From NCBI RefSeq assembly GCF_012273655.1, contig NZ_JAAWWP010000011.1, positions 124,001 through 188,000 of the forward strand: a stretch of DNA of 64,000 bases. Direction: 5' to 3'. The first letter of the stretch is position 1. Every line of letters begins with the position of its first letter. Below, piece after piece: positions 24,271 through 32,763 of this stretch. A model generated the notes under the pieces. That model was given only the letters and a program-made list of their open reading frames with translations, was not told the origin of the DNA and made no database searches. Position numbers and translations under genes: made by a program. This DNA comes from Streptomyces physcomitrii. Its GTDB lineage: Bacteria > Actinomycetota > Actinomycetes > Streptomycetales > Streptomycetaceae.

Positions 24271-26604
24271 TCAGCCGCAGACCGCCCGTACGTTGAGGGC
24301 CACGGCCCCCTGGCCCCGGGGCAGCACCCGCAGGGGGTCGATGTCGAGGCCGGTCAGTCGGCCGTCGAGTTCCAGGGCCAGGCGCTGCACCCGCAGCAGC
24401 ACCTCGGCCAGGGCGTCCACATCGAGCGCCGGGCGTCCGCGCACCCCGTCGAGCAGGGCGTGACCGCGCAGCTCCCGGAGCATCGCGTGCGCTCGGTCGG
24501 TCCCGAACGGCGGTACCCCGTAGGCGAGTTCGGGCAGCACCTCGCGCAGCTCGCCGCCGTGTCCGACGGTGACCGTGGGGCCGAAGACCGGGTCCTGGGC
24601 CACCCCGACCACCCACTCCGCCCCCTCCGGCACCATCTGGCAGACCAGCACCCCGTCGAGGTCGACCCCCTCGTACTGCGCCCGGGCGGTCAACTCCCGG
24701 TAGGTCTCCCTGACTTGGCTGGCCGAGGTCAGGGAGGTGCGCAGCAGGCCGCGTTCGCTCTTGTGGGCGAGCCGGGCGCCGGAGGCCTTCATCACCACCG
24801 GGTACCCCACCTGGGCCGCGGCCCGTGCCGCCGCGGCCGCACTCGTCACCAGCTTCTCGCGCGGCACCCGGATCCCGTACGCCCGCAGCAGCCGCTTCGC
24901 CGCGTGCTCGCTGAGCCGTTCGCCGGGCACGAGCAGGGCCTCGGCCGTACGCAGGCTGGGGGAGGGGGTCCGGGGCGCCTCGTCGAAGGGGGAGCGGTAG
25001 CCGGTGGTGAAGCGGTGGTGCGCGAGGTGGGCGCCGACCGCGCCGAGGCAGTGGGCGAGCGTACGGAAGGCGGCGACCCGGCCGGAGCCGAGCAGGGTCT
25101 CCCGGTACGCCGCCGCCGTGCCGTCCGGTGAACTCCACACCGCGCAGAGGAGCTTGCCGGTCCCCTCGGCGGCCTCGGCGAGGTCCCGCGCCAGCCGCTC
25201 GGTGGCGGCCGGGCTCGCCGCGGGGAGCGGGCAGATCACCACGCCGAGCCCCGGATCGTCGAGCAGCGCGTCGAGGAGCGGCCGTTCCCCGCCCTCCGGC
25301 ATGGCCCCGGCGTCCGCGAGCGCGCGCACCCGCAGCCCGGCCGCCTCGGCGCGGCGGCGGACCTCCTCGCCCAGGTCGCCGGACGGTGCGTAGACGGCCA
25401 CCCCTTCGGCCACCGGCGGCCCCGCCTTCGCCAACAGGGCGGCGGTGTCCTGGAGTTCATCGGTGCCGCCGACCTGGATCACCCCGAACTGCCGCAGCGC
25501 CGCCTCGGCGACGGCCCCCGCCCGCGGTGAGCCGCCGGGCGGGCCCGCCGCCACCGCGACCAGCGGGATGCCGCGGCGGGCCGCGTGGTCGGCGGCCAGC
25601 AGGAGGGCGCGGCCCTCGCGCGGTTCCGCCAGGAAGCAGGCGAGCACGGAGACATCCGGCTGCTCGGCGAGGGAGCAGAGCAGCTCGGCGGCCCCGAGAT
25701 CCGCCTCCCCGCCCGTCACCACCCAGTGGGCGAGCCGTACACCGACCTCCCGGAGCCCGGCCACGGGCAGCCCCTGCGCGCCCGAGCGGCTGAGCAGGGC
25801 GATGCCCGGGGTGCCCGGCCCCGCCCGGCCGGGGGAGCCGCCGTGGCGGTCGGGATCCGCGTCCACCCCGAAGGCGTCGAGTCCGGTGCCGGGGCCCAGC
25901 AGCCGGGGCCGGGCGGTCCGGGGGCCGCCGCGCGGCAGCGCGACATCGGCGGCGACGACGGCCAACGGCACCTCGGCCTCGGCCAGTTCGGCGAGCAGCG
26001 GCGGGGGAGCGGGGCCCAGGAGCACGGCGAGGTCGGGCCGCTCGGGCAGTTCGGCGAGGGTGAGGGCGGGCCCTTCCGGCAGTTCGGTGACGGCGCGGTC
26101 GGGCCCTTCCGGCGGCTCGGGGACGGTGGTTCCGGGCCGCTTCGGCAGATCCGACCGCTCCGGCAGCTCCGGCAGTTCGGCGGGCGAGGTCCTGCGCCCG
26201 GGTGCGGGGAGGCTCGTACCTGCAACTCCCTTACCGGGGAGGCTCGTACCTGCAACTCCCCTCCCAGCGAGGCCCGTACCGGCAACTCCCTTGCGGGGGA
26301 CGCCGGTAGCGGCAGCCGAGGTGAAGTACAGCCGGGCGCCGAGGTGTTCGGCCCAGGTGGTCAGCTGCCGGATCGCCTCCGTGCGGGGTTCACCCTCGGC
26401 GTCCCAGGCGTCCAGGACCACGATCGAGCGGGGGCGCAACAGGCCGCTCAGGTCCGGGACTTGAGGGTGCAGGGGGCGGCCGCTGACATCCGTCTCCGGG
26501 GCGGCGGGCGAGGGTTGCCCGGGCGGTGCGGGGGCGCGGGACTCGCCGCCCGTGAGGGCGCGGTGTCCGCCGGTGGTGAGGGTGCCGTGGGTCGATCCGA
26601 GCAT
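24271..26604 (-). CDS. Acyl-CoA synthetase (NDP-forming)-like protein, probably lacking the phospho-His loop
   Basis: This 777-residue protein follows the layout of ADP-forming acyl-CoA synthetases. It has a CoA-binding-like Rossmann domain (about 45-240), a succinyl-CoA-synthetase-like domain with GIALLSRSGAQG (about 270-470), and a C-terminal ATP-grasp domain (about 550-777) with HKSERG and GLDIDPLRVL. The loop that normally reads SHTGSLAG with the phosphorylated His appears to be missing: SPRAGAVAEAALRQFGVI follows directly after the AAGPPGG strand. The first domain also carries a three-fold (K/R)GVAGT repeat and a Pro/Glu-rich linker. It may therefore be a non-catalytic or altered-chemistry member. 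The start is ATG 26604. Confidence 0.8.
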   Translation of the reverse strand: MLGSTHGTLTTGGHRALTGGESRAPAPPGQPSPAAPETDVSGRPLHPQVPDLSGLLRPRSIVVLDAWDAEGEPRTEAIRQLTTWAEHLGARLYFTSAAATGVPRKGVAGTGLAGRGVAGTSLPGKGVAGTSLPAPGRRTSPAELPELPERSDLPKRPGTTVPEPPEGPDRAVTELPEGPALTLAELPERPDLAVLLGPAPPPLLAELAEAEVPLAVVAADVALPRGGPRTARPRLLGPGTGLDAFGVDADPDRHGGSPGRAGPGTPGIALLSRSGAQGLPVAGLREVGVRLAHWVVTGGEADLGAAELLCSLAEQPDVSVLACFLAEPREGRALLLAADHAARRGIPLVAVAAGPPGGSPRAGAVAEAALRQFGVIQVGGTDELQDTAALLAKAGPPVAEGVAVYAPSGDLGEEVRRRAEAAGLRVRALADAGAMPEGGERPLLDALLDDPGLGVVICPLPAASPAATERLARDLAEAAEGTGKLLCAVWSSPDGTAAAYRETLLGSGRVAAFRTLAHCLGAVGAHLAHHRFTTGYRSPFDEAPRTPSPSLRTAEALLVPGERLSEHAAKRLLRAYGIRVPREKLVTSAAAAARAAAQVGYPVVMKASGARLAHKSERGLLRTSLTSASQVRETYRELTARAQYEGVDLDGVLVCQMVPEGAEWVVGVAQDPVFGPTVTVGHGGELREVLPELAYGVPPFGTDRAHAMLRELRGHALLDGVRGRPALDVDALAEVLLRVQRLALELDGRLTGLDIDPLRVLPRGQGAVALNVRAVCG
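26206..26300 (-). repeat. Three tandem repeats of about 33 bases inside the acyl-CoA synthetase-like gene
   Basis: The + strand shows GTACCTGCAACTCCC twice and GTACCGGCAACTCCC once, at intervals of 33 bases. They encode three copies of (K/R)GVAGT(S/G)L within the first Rossmann-like domain. This looks like local expansion of a surface loop. Confidence 0.7.
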
Positions 26605-26826
26605 GGGTAACCCCGCTCCTGTGGACGGCAGTTGCGGTCGGCTGACGGGCAAGGGGCCGCTGGTCACGGGTCACTGACGGCTCATCGGGCCTCCTCGGGT
26701 GCCGTGCCCCTGCGGTGATCGCCGCGCTGCCTTACCGATGGTTACCCCACCGTCGCACGGAGCAATCGGATCACCGCGGCGCCCGGCCGCGAGGCCCGCC
26801 GATCCCTGCCGGGCCGTGCCGGGCGC

Positions 26827-28446
26827 TCACCGCGCCCGCGCCACCCGGCCCTCGTCCCAGACCGGTTCCGGGGCCTCCCGCAGGCGGCCGTCCGAGCCGA
26901 AGACCAGGTACCGGTCGAAGGAGCGGGCGAACCACCGGTCGTGGGTCACCGCGAGCACCGTGCCCTCGTAGGCCTCCAGCGCGTCCTGGAGGGCCTCGGC
27001 GCTCTCCAGGTCCAGGTTGTCGGTCGGCTCGTCCAGCAACAGGGCGGTGGTACCGGCGAGTTCGAGCAGCAGGATCTGGAAGCGGGCCTGCTGGCCGCCG
27101 GAGAGGCGGTCGAAGGACTGCTCGGCCTGCGCGGTCAGTTCGTAGCGGCGCAGCAGGGACATCGCGGCGCCGCGGTCGCGGGCGTGGTCCAGCCAGAGGA
27201 TGTCGAGCAGGGTCCGGCAGAGGAGTTCGGGGTGGGCGTGGGTCTGGGCGAAGTGGCCGGGGACCACCCGGGCGCCGAGCTTCCAGTCGCCGGTGTGCGC
27301 GACCTCCTCGCCAGCGAGCAGCCGCAGGAAGTGCGATTTGCCCGAGCCGTTGGAGCCGAGCACCGCCACCCGCTCGCCGTAGAAGACCTCCAGGTCGAAC
27401 GGGCGCATCAGACCGGTGAGTTCGAGCCCCGCGCAGGTCAGCGCGCGCACCCCGGTACGGCCGCCGCGCAGCCGCATCCGGATGTCCTGCTCCCGCGGCG
27501 GCTCCGGCGGCGGGCCCGCCTCCTCGAACTTGCGCAGCCTGGTCTGGGCGGCGGAGTACCGGGAGGCCAGCTCATGGCTGACCGAGGCCGCCTCCCTGAG
27601 GCTGAGCACCAGCTTCTTCAGCTGCGCGTGCTTCTCGTCCCACCGGCGCCGCAGCTCCTCGAAGCGCGCGAACCGCTCCTTGCGCGCCTCGTGGTAGGTG
27701 CCGAAGCCGCCGCCGTGCACCCAGACGTCCGCCCCCGCGGGCCCGGGCTCCACGCTCACGATCTTCTCGGCGGCCCGGGCGAGCAGCTCCCGGTCGTGGG
27801 AGACGAAGAGCACCGTCTTGCGGGTGGCCTTCAACTGCTCCTCCAGCCACCGCTTCCCGGGCACGTCGAGGTAGTTGTCCGGCTCGTCCAGGAGCAGCAC
27901 CTCGTCCGGTCCGCGCAGCAGCGACTCCAGTACGAGGCGCTTCTGCTCACCGCCGGAGAGGGTGCGCACCTGGCGCCACTGCGCCTTCTCGTACGGCACG
28001 CCGAGGGCCGCCGTGGTGCAGATGTCCCACAGCGTCTCGGACTCGTAGCCCTGCACCTCGGCCCAGTCCGAGAGGGCCTGCGCGTACCGCATCTGCGCGG
28101 CCTCATCGTCGACCGTCATCACGGCCTCCTCGGCGGCGTCCACCGCCCGCGCGGCGGTCCTGATCCGCGGCGGGGCCACCGAGACCAGCAGGTCCCGTAC
28201 CGTCCGCTCGTCCCGGACGCTGCCCACGAACTGCGGCATCACCCCGAGTCCGCCGGTGACGCTCACCGAGCCGCCGTGCGGGCGCAGCTCGCCCGCGAGG
28301 AGGCGGAGCAGGGTGGTCTTGCCCGCGCCGTTCGGCCCGACCAGGGCCAGCGCGCTGCCCTCCGGGACCCGGAAGGACACGTCACCGAGCAGGGTCCGCC
28401 CGTCCGGGAGGTGGTACTCGACGTGCGCGGCCTCTAGATGTCCCAT
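26827..28446 (-). CDS. ABC-F family ATPase
   Basis: This 539-residue soluble protein has two ABC cassettes and no membrane segment. The first has Walker A GPNGAGKTT (about 37) and signature LSGGEQKR. The second has GSNGSGKS and LSGGQQAR with LLLDEPTDNLD. A charged linker (about 240-315) separates them. ABC-F proteins act on the ribosome, either in translation control or in protection from antibiotics; this one is not a clear match to a named resistance determinant. I start at ATG 28446, which has little ribosome site; another ATG nine bases upstream is possible. It follows the flavin monooxygenase gene on the same strand, 220 bases downstream of that gene's stop. Confidence 0.9.
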   Translation of the reverse strand: MGHLEAAHVEYHLPDGRTLLGDVSFRVPEGSALALVGPNGAGKTTLLRLLAGELRPHGGSVSVTGGLGVMPQFVGSVRDERTVRDLLVSVAPPRIRTAARAVDAAEEAVMTVDDEAAQMRYAQALSDWAEVQGYESETLWDICTTAALGVPYEKAQWRQVRTLSGGEQKRLVLESLLRGPDEVLLLDEPDNYLDVPGKRWLEEQLKATRKTVLFVSHDRELLARAAEKIVSVEPGPAGADVWVHGGGFGTYHEARKERFARFEELRRRWDEKHAQLKKLVLSLREAASVSHELASRYSAAQTRLRKFEEAGPPPEPPREQDIRMRLRGGRTGVRALTCAGLELTGLMRPFDLEVFYGERVAVLGSNGSGKSHFLRLLAGEEVAHTGDWKLGARVVPGHFAQTHAHPELLCRTLLDILWLDHARDRGAAMSLLRRYELTAQAEQSFDRLSGGQQARFQILLLELAGTTALLLDEPTDNLDLESAEALQDALEAYEGTVLAVTHDRWFARSFDRYLVFGSDGRLREAPEPVWDEGRVARAR

Positions 28447-28666
28447 GCGGCGCATTGTGGGCGGCGGGCGGCGGGGGCGGCAAATGGGTTCCGGTGGACG
28501 CCCGGGGTCGCGGGGCGGGGAACCGGGGCGGAAGGCGGTGGCGAGGCCGCCCCGTACCGCGACCGGGCGGTCCTCCGAAACGGTCCGCCGAGCGGTCCTG
28601 CAAGCGGTCTTCCGCAGGCGCGGCGGTCGGCCTCAGAGGTGGCGGCGGTCAAAGAGGTGGTGGCGG

Positions 28667-29839
28667 TCAGAGGTGGCGGCGGATGGCCTTGGCGATCTTC
28701 CGGGACTCGCGGCCGATCTCGCGCAGGGTTCCGCCGAGCGGCGCGGTGTAGCCGGTGAAGAAGAGGCCGGGCGCGTTCGCGGGGCTGCGTCCGCCGCGTG
28801 CCGTGGGCAGGCCGTGCGCGTCCAGGACGCCGAGGTGGCCGAGCAGCTCCTCCAGCCCGGGCCGGTAGCCGGTCGCCGCGATCAGCACCTCCGGCGCGAG
28901 CAGGGTCCCGTCGGCGAGGAGCACCTTGCCGCCGTCGAAGGACTCCACCGCGGCGACCGGCTCCACCCGCCGCTTGCGTACGGCGCGGATCAGCCCCGGG
29001 TCCAGTACCGGCGCCGCGCCCTGCCGGGCCCGGGTGGCGAGCCCCCGCGGCGGGCGCGCGAGTCCGTACTCGGTGAGGTTCGGCACGCTCAGCCGTACGA
29101 GCACCGCCGCCAGCCGGTCGACCAGCGGCACCGGCAGCCGGCGGCAGAGCACGCCCGCGCGCTGCACGGGGACGCCGAGCAGCGAACGCCGCAGCAGATG
29201 CGGCGGGGTGCGCACCGCGAGCCGGACCTTGTCCGCCCCGGCCGCGGCGAGGTCCGCCGCGATCCCGGCACCGCTGCCGCCCGCGCCGACCACCAGGACC
29301 TCCCGGTCGCGGTACGGGGCGGCCTCGCGGTACCCGCTGGAGTGCAGCAGCTCGCCGTGGAACTCCTCCTGGCCCTCCCAGCCGGGCAGCCGAGGTGTGC
29401 GGTGGCGGCCGGTCGCCACCACCACGGCGCTGGCCGCCAGCACCCGGCCGCCGGTGGCGTGCAGCAGCCAGCCGGAGTCGTCCGGGGCGCGGTCGACGCG
29501 GTCGACCTCGACGCCGGTGACGATCTCCAGATCGTGGTGGTCCGCGTACTTCTCCAGGTAGCGGACCATGTCCCCGGGCGAGACCCGGCGCCCCGACCGG
29601 CGCGGCATCCTGAGCCCGGGCAGCGCGGCGAGCCGCCGCGGGCTGTGCAGCCGCAACCGCTCGTAGTGCCGCCGCCAGGACGCGGCGATGTCCGTACTCC
29701 GCTCCAGGACCACGGCGCGTATCCCGGCGGCGCGCAGCGATCGCGCCGCGGCGAGCCCGCCGGGACCTGCGCCGATGACGTAGACCGGCCGGTCGGCGGT
29801 GCGTCGGGGGGCTGGGGCGGGGGGAGTCGCGTGGGGCAT
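28667..29839 (-). CDS. FAD/NADPH-dependent monooxygenase (flavin-containing type)
   Basis: This 390-residue protein has an N-terminal FAD-binding GAGPGGLAAARSL (about 20-32). An NADPH-binding GAGGSGAGIAADLA lies near 180, and the ATGYRPGLEELL motif of flavin-containing monooxygenases near 325. It resembles the YUCCA/CzcO-like group, which includes Baeyer-Villiger and N-hydroxylating enzymes; the substrate is unknown. The start at ATG 29839 lacks a clear ribosome site. A near-perfect 18-bp palindrome lies 14 bases upstream, suggesting control by a dimeric repressor. The upstream neighbour is a divergent GNAT gene. Confidence 0.88.
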   Translation of the reverse strand: MPHATPPAPAPRRTADRPVYVIGAGPGGLAAARSLRAAGIRAVVLERSTDIAASWRRHYERLRLHSPRRLAALPGLRMPRRSGRRVSPGDMVRYLEKYADHHDLEIVTGVEVDRVDRAPDDSGWLLHATGGRVLAASAVVVATGRHRTPRLPGWEGQEEFHGELLHSSGYREAAPYRDREVLVVGAGGSGAGIAADLAAAGADKVRLAVRTPPHLLRRSLLGVPVQRAGVLCRRLPVPLVDRLAAVLVRLSVPNLTEYGLARPPRGLATRARQGAAPVLDPGLIRAVRKRRVEPVAAVESFDGGKVLLADGTLLAPEVLIAATGYRPGLEELLGHLGVLDAHGLPTARGGRSPANAPGLFFTGYTAPLGGTLREIGRESRKIAKAIRRHL

Positions 29840-29852
29840 GTACGCGAGCGTA

Positions 29853-29870
29853 ATCACCTCTTGAGTTGAT
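29853..29870. promoter_or_regulatory. Operator-like palindrome upstream of the monooxygenase gene
   Basis: ATCACCTC-TT-GAGTTGAT is an inverted repeat matching at 7 of 8 positions, centred 22 bases before the ATG. It is visibly AT-richer than the surroundings and overlaps the expected promoter. Confidence 0.45.
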
Positions 29871-30030
29871 GGGTCTCGGTCAAGGAGGAAATAAGTTGCG
29901 AATGGGTCACGGGGTGGTGCAGTCAACACCCGGGAGAGGATGGGGGGTTGGGCGCGGCTCCCGCGGGCGGGGTGCCGCCGGGCGGTCGCGGGGGTGGGCG
30001 GGGTGCCGGTACGCGTACTTCAATGGACGG

Positions 30031-30714
30031 ATGCCCGACCCCGTACCGCCGCCCCGGCCGACCACCGCCCCCGATGCCGCCGCCCCCCGGTCCGACTCGC
30101 CCTCCGCCCCGCTGCCCGCGCCCGAACTCATCGGCGAGGGGCTGCGGTTGAGGCCCTGGCGGCCCGAGGCGGAGGAGGACGTGGACGCCTGGCTGCGGGG
30201 GATCCTGGACGAGGAGTTCCTGCGCTGGAACACCCCGCTGAAGCCGGTCACCGACCGCCTCGGGGCCCGGGAGAGCCTGCGCAGAAGGGCGGAGGAGGGG
30301 CGGGCCGGTTCGGCGGTCTCCTTCTGCGTCACCGACGCCGCCGAGGGCACCGTCCTCGGCCATCTCGCCTTCCAGCCGGTGGACCAGGTCAGCCGCTCCG
30401 CCCGGGTCGGGTACTGGGTGCTCCCCGAGGCGCGCGGCCGCCGGGTCGCCGCTCGCGCGCTGCGCCTGGCGGGGGACTGGGCCTTCACCCGGCTCGGTCT
30501 GCACCGCATCGAACTCGGCCACGCCATGGGCCACTTGGCGTCCTGCCGGATCGCCGAGCAGTGCGGCTACCCGGCCGAGGGCGTGCTGCGCGGGGCGATG
30601 TTCGCCGCCGGACGCCTTGACGCCTTCCGCGATGTGCATCTGCACGCCCGACTCGCCTCCGACCACGCGGCACAGCGGGACGGCGTCAACGGCGGTGACG
30701 GCGCGGCCGGTTGA
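30031..30714 (+). CDS. GNAT-family N-acetyltransferase (RimJ/RimL type)
   Basis: This 227-residue protein has the acetyltransferase fold. After a Pro-rich 32-residue tail, LRLRPWRPEAEEDVDAWL opens the domain. The acetyl-CoA loop appears as PEARGRRVAARALRLAGDWAF (a Q/RxxGxG/A-type motif), and IELGHAMGHLASCRIAEQCGYPAEGVLRG closes it. This is the RimJ/RimL-like Nt- or side-chain acetylase group; the substrate is unknown. ATG 30031 lies behind a GGACGG of marginal strength. It is convergent with the PdxH-like gene, whose stop lies 24 bases away. Confidence 0.87.
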   Translation: MPDPVPPPRPTTAPDAAAPRSDSPSAPLPAPELIGEGLRLRPWRPEAEEDVDAWLRGILDEEFLRWNTPLKPVTDRLGARESLRRRAEEGRAGSAVSFCVTDAAEGTVLGHLAFQPVDQVSRSARVGYWVLPEARGRRVAARALRLAGDWAFTRLGLHRIELGHAMGHLASCRIAEQCGYPAEGVLRGAMFAAGRLDAFRDVHLHARLASDHAAQRDGVNGGDGAAG

Positions 30715-30737
30715 GGGTCCGGTGGCGGCAACACCCT

Positions 30738-31544
30738 TCAGGGCCAGAGGAGTTCCCGTACCCAGGGGGCGGGTTCCGGAGCCTGGGAGGGTGAGGCGGT
30801 CTGCTCCGCACGCTCCGGGGCGTGCTGGGGCTGAGGGGCCTGAGGGCCGTCCGGGCCGTCCTGCTCCGCGGGCCCGGCCAGCCGGTAGCGGAGCCGAACA
30901 TGCCGCCGGTGGCTGTCGCCCTGGAAGAACTCGGCCTCCTCGGGGCGGAGCAGATACAGGGTCCAGCTCGGCGCCTCGGCCCGCGGCTCCCGGCTCGCCC
31001 GGTTCCAGGCGGTCTCCGAAGCGCGGACCAACTCCCCGTAGGAGCCGAGGACTTCGCTCTGCCGGCCCACCAGGGCGGAGGCGAGCGCCCCGGTGGAGCG
31101 CGCGTGCAGATCGGCCTGGGCGGCGGCTCCGGGCAGCGGGGTGACGGTGCCGCGGACCCGTACCTGGCGGCCCAGGACCGGCCAGTAGAAGCCCAGCGCC
31201 GCGAACGGCCTGGCGTGCAGCTGCCGTCCCTTGCGGCTGCCCTCGTGCGAGGCGAACCACCAGCCGCGGTCGTCGGCCCCGTGCAGCATCACGGTCCGTA
31301 CGTCCGCGCGGCCCTCGGCGTCCGTGGTGGCGAGGGACACCGTCTGCGGCTCCGCCTGACCGGCCTCGGCGGCCTCGGCGAACCAGGTGCGGAAGAGGGG
31401 GAGGGGGCTGCCGGGGGCGCCCTCCGTGTCGAAGGCGGGCAGCGTCGTACGGGCCGGGTGCCAGACGGGCAGGGCGCGGAGCAGGCGGTCGAAGTCCGCC
31501 TGGCTGGTGGCGGCGGGCGAGGGGGGTTCCGACGGCTCGGTCAT
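30738..31544 (-). CDS. Pyridoxamine 5'-phosphate oxidase-like FMN protein
   Basis: This 268-residue protein is a PdxH-fold flavoprotein. It has RADVRTVMLHGADDRGWWFASHEGSRKGRQL, then FYWPVLGRQVRVRG, which cover the FMN-phosphate and substrate contacts. Instead of the PdxH end WxGxxxRLHDR...RLSP it ends RRHVRLRYRL plus a Pro/Gln-rich tail. It is therefore a paralogue of the canonical pdxH at the left edge of the window. It may use pyridoxamine phosphate or another reduced substrate, as PhzG does. A TetR regulator gene lies upstream on the same strand. Confidence 0.82.
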   Translation of the reverse strand: MTEPSEPPSPAATSQADFDRLLRALPVWHPARTTLPAFDTEGAPGSPLPLFRTWFAEAAEAGQAEPQTVSLATTDAEGRADVRTVMLHGADDRGWWFASHEGSRKGRQLHARPFAALGFYWPVLGRQVRVRGTVTPLPGAAAQADLHARSTGALASALVGRQSEVLGSYGELVRASETAWNRASREPRAEAPSWTLYLLRPEEAEFFQGDSHRRHVRLRYRLAGPAEQDGPDGPQAPQPQHAPERAEQTASPSQAPEPAPWVRELLWP

Positions 31545-31764
31545 GGGCCGATTGTCGCGCGGCGGGGGCGCTGCGGGGCGACCGGGGCGGTGGGGCGCGG
31601 CGGCGCGGCGGAGGGGGCCCGCGGAGGGGGCCCGCGGACGGGACCTGCGGACGGGACCCGCGGACGGTCTGCGGACGCGGTCTGCTGACAGGAAGGTGAC
31701 CGGTCCGGGTGAGGCCGGGGCTCCGGTCTCGGAGTGCGGCGGCCCGGCGGTCCGCGGTGGACGG

Positions 31765-32412
31765 CTACTTCGTCGGCTTGCGGCCGGTCACGCCGAGGTG
31801 GACGAGGAGCGCCAGGTTCGGCTTCAGCTCGGCCTGCTTGACGCCCCAGGTCTGGAAGCCCTTCTGGTGCGAGGCCACCGCGGCGAGCATCGCGACCAGC
31901 GAACCGGCCACCGCGGCGGGGCTGACGTCCTTGTCGACCTTGCCCTTGGACCGGAGCTCGGTGACGGCCTCGGTGAGCGAACGGGTCACGGAGTTCAGGA
32001 CCTTCATACGGATCTTGTAGAACCGTTTGTCCCCCTCCGCCGCGCCGAGGTCGACCACGCGCAGGATCGCCTCGTTGCGCCGCCAGAAGTCGAGGAATCC
32101 GTCGACGAGTTCCTGCGCGCTCTGCCAGCCGCTCCTGCCGGTCCAGGACCGCCCCTCGACGAGCGAGGTGAGGCCCGAGCCCTCCGCCGCCATGCCCTCG
32201 GCGAGCTCCAGGACGGCGCCCTCGACATCCGGGAAATACTGGTAGAACGTCGCCGGGGAGGTGCCCGCCTTGCGCGCCACGTCGATGACCTTGACGTCCC
32301 GGTAGGGCGAGGAGCTGAGCATCTCGCTGAGGCAGTCGAGCAGCTTCTGACGCGTCGCCTGACCACGCCGTCCGGCAACGCGGCCGTCGACGGTTCTCAC
32401 CTGTCCTGTCAT
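31765..32412 (-). CDS. TetR-family transcriptional regulator
   Basis: This 215-residue repressor has a TetR HTH at about 18-62 (RQKLLDCLSEMLSSSPYRDVKVIDVARKAGTSPATFYQYFPDVEGAV) and an all-alpha ligand domain after it. It ends with a basic GRKPTK tail. The gene lies divergent from kbpA, and its close linkage to the afs genes matches the S. coelicolor order as I recall it. The ligand and targets are unknown; autoregulation through the 350-base divergent region is the simplest guess. The ATG at 32412 has no strong ribosome site. Confidence 0.9.
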   Translation of the reverse strand: MTGQVRTVDGRVAGRRGQATRQKLLDCLSEMLSSSPYRDVKVIDVARKAGTSPATFYQYFPDVEGAVLELAEGMAAEGSGLTSLVEGRSWTGRSGWQSAQELVDGFLDFWRRNEAILRVVDLGAAEGDKRFYKIRMKVLNSVTRSLTEAVTELRSKGKVDKDVSPAAVAGSLVAMLAAVASHQKGFQTWGVKQAELKPNLALLVHLGVTGRKPTK

Positions 32413-32763
32413 GCCGTCAGCTTACCGAGGGGTGTTCGGCGCGCGATTCGGCCGACTGCAAATGGGGTTGGGGCCCGACAGGACCTGTCCGGCGAGTCCC
32501 GTCCGCCATCCACCTGACGCCGCGCGGCCGCCCCGCGGGCGACGAGGGGAACCATCGGACGGGTCCCGGGTCCCGGGTCCCGGGTCTCGGGCGGCGGCCG
32601 GCGGCGGCTCCGCGTCCGTCAACAGGCTGTGGACAAGTGCGTCCCGCGCGCTCGCCGCGCCCCCGGGCCCGCGTTAGCTTGTGCCTGACGGGCTCCGCGT
32701 AACGGGCGCTCCCGCCCATACCGGAACAGCACCGTGCTCCTGCGTACGGGAAGGACCCTCCCC
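32413..32763. other. Divergent region between the tetR gene and kbpA
   Basis: No gene seen. It contains a four-unit 7-bp microsatellite (32560-32587), a GTTAGCTTGT element whose TAGCTT (32675-32680) could be the -10 for kbpA, and the leader of kbpA with a GGGAAGGA ribosome site. I could not pick out a TetR palindrome with confidence. Confidence 0.5.
32560..32587. repeat. 7-bp microsatellite, four units
   Basis: CGGGTCC occurs three times in a row (32560-32580) followed by CGGGTCT (32581-32587). It lies in the tetR/kbpA divergent region. Copy number may vary between strains. Confidence 0.7.
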
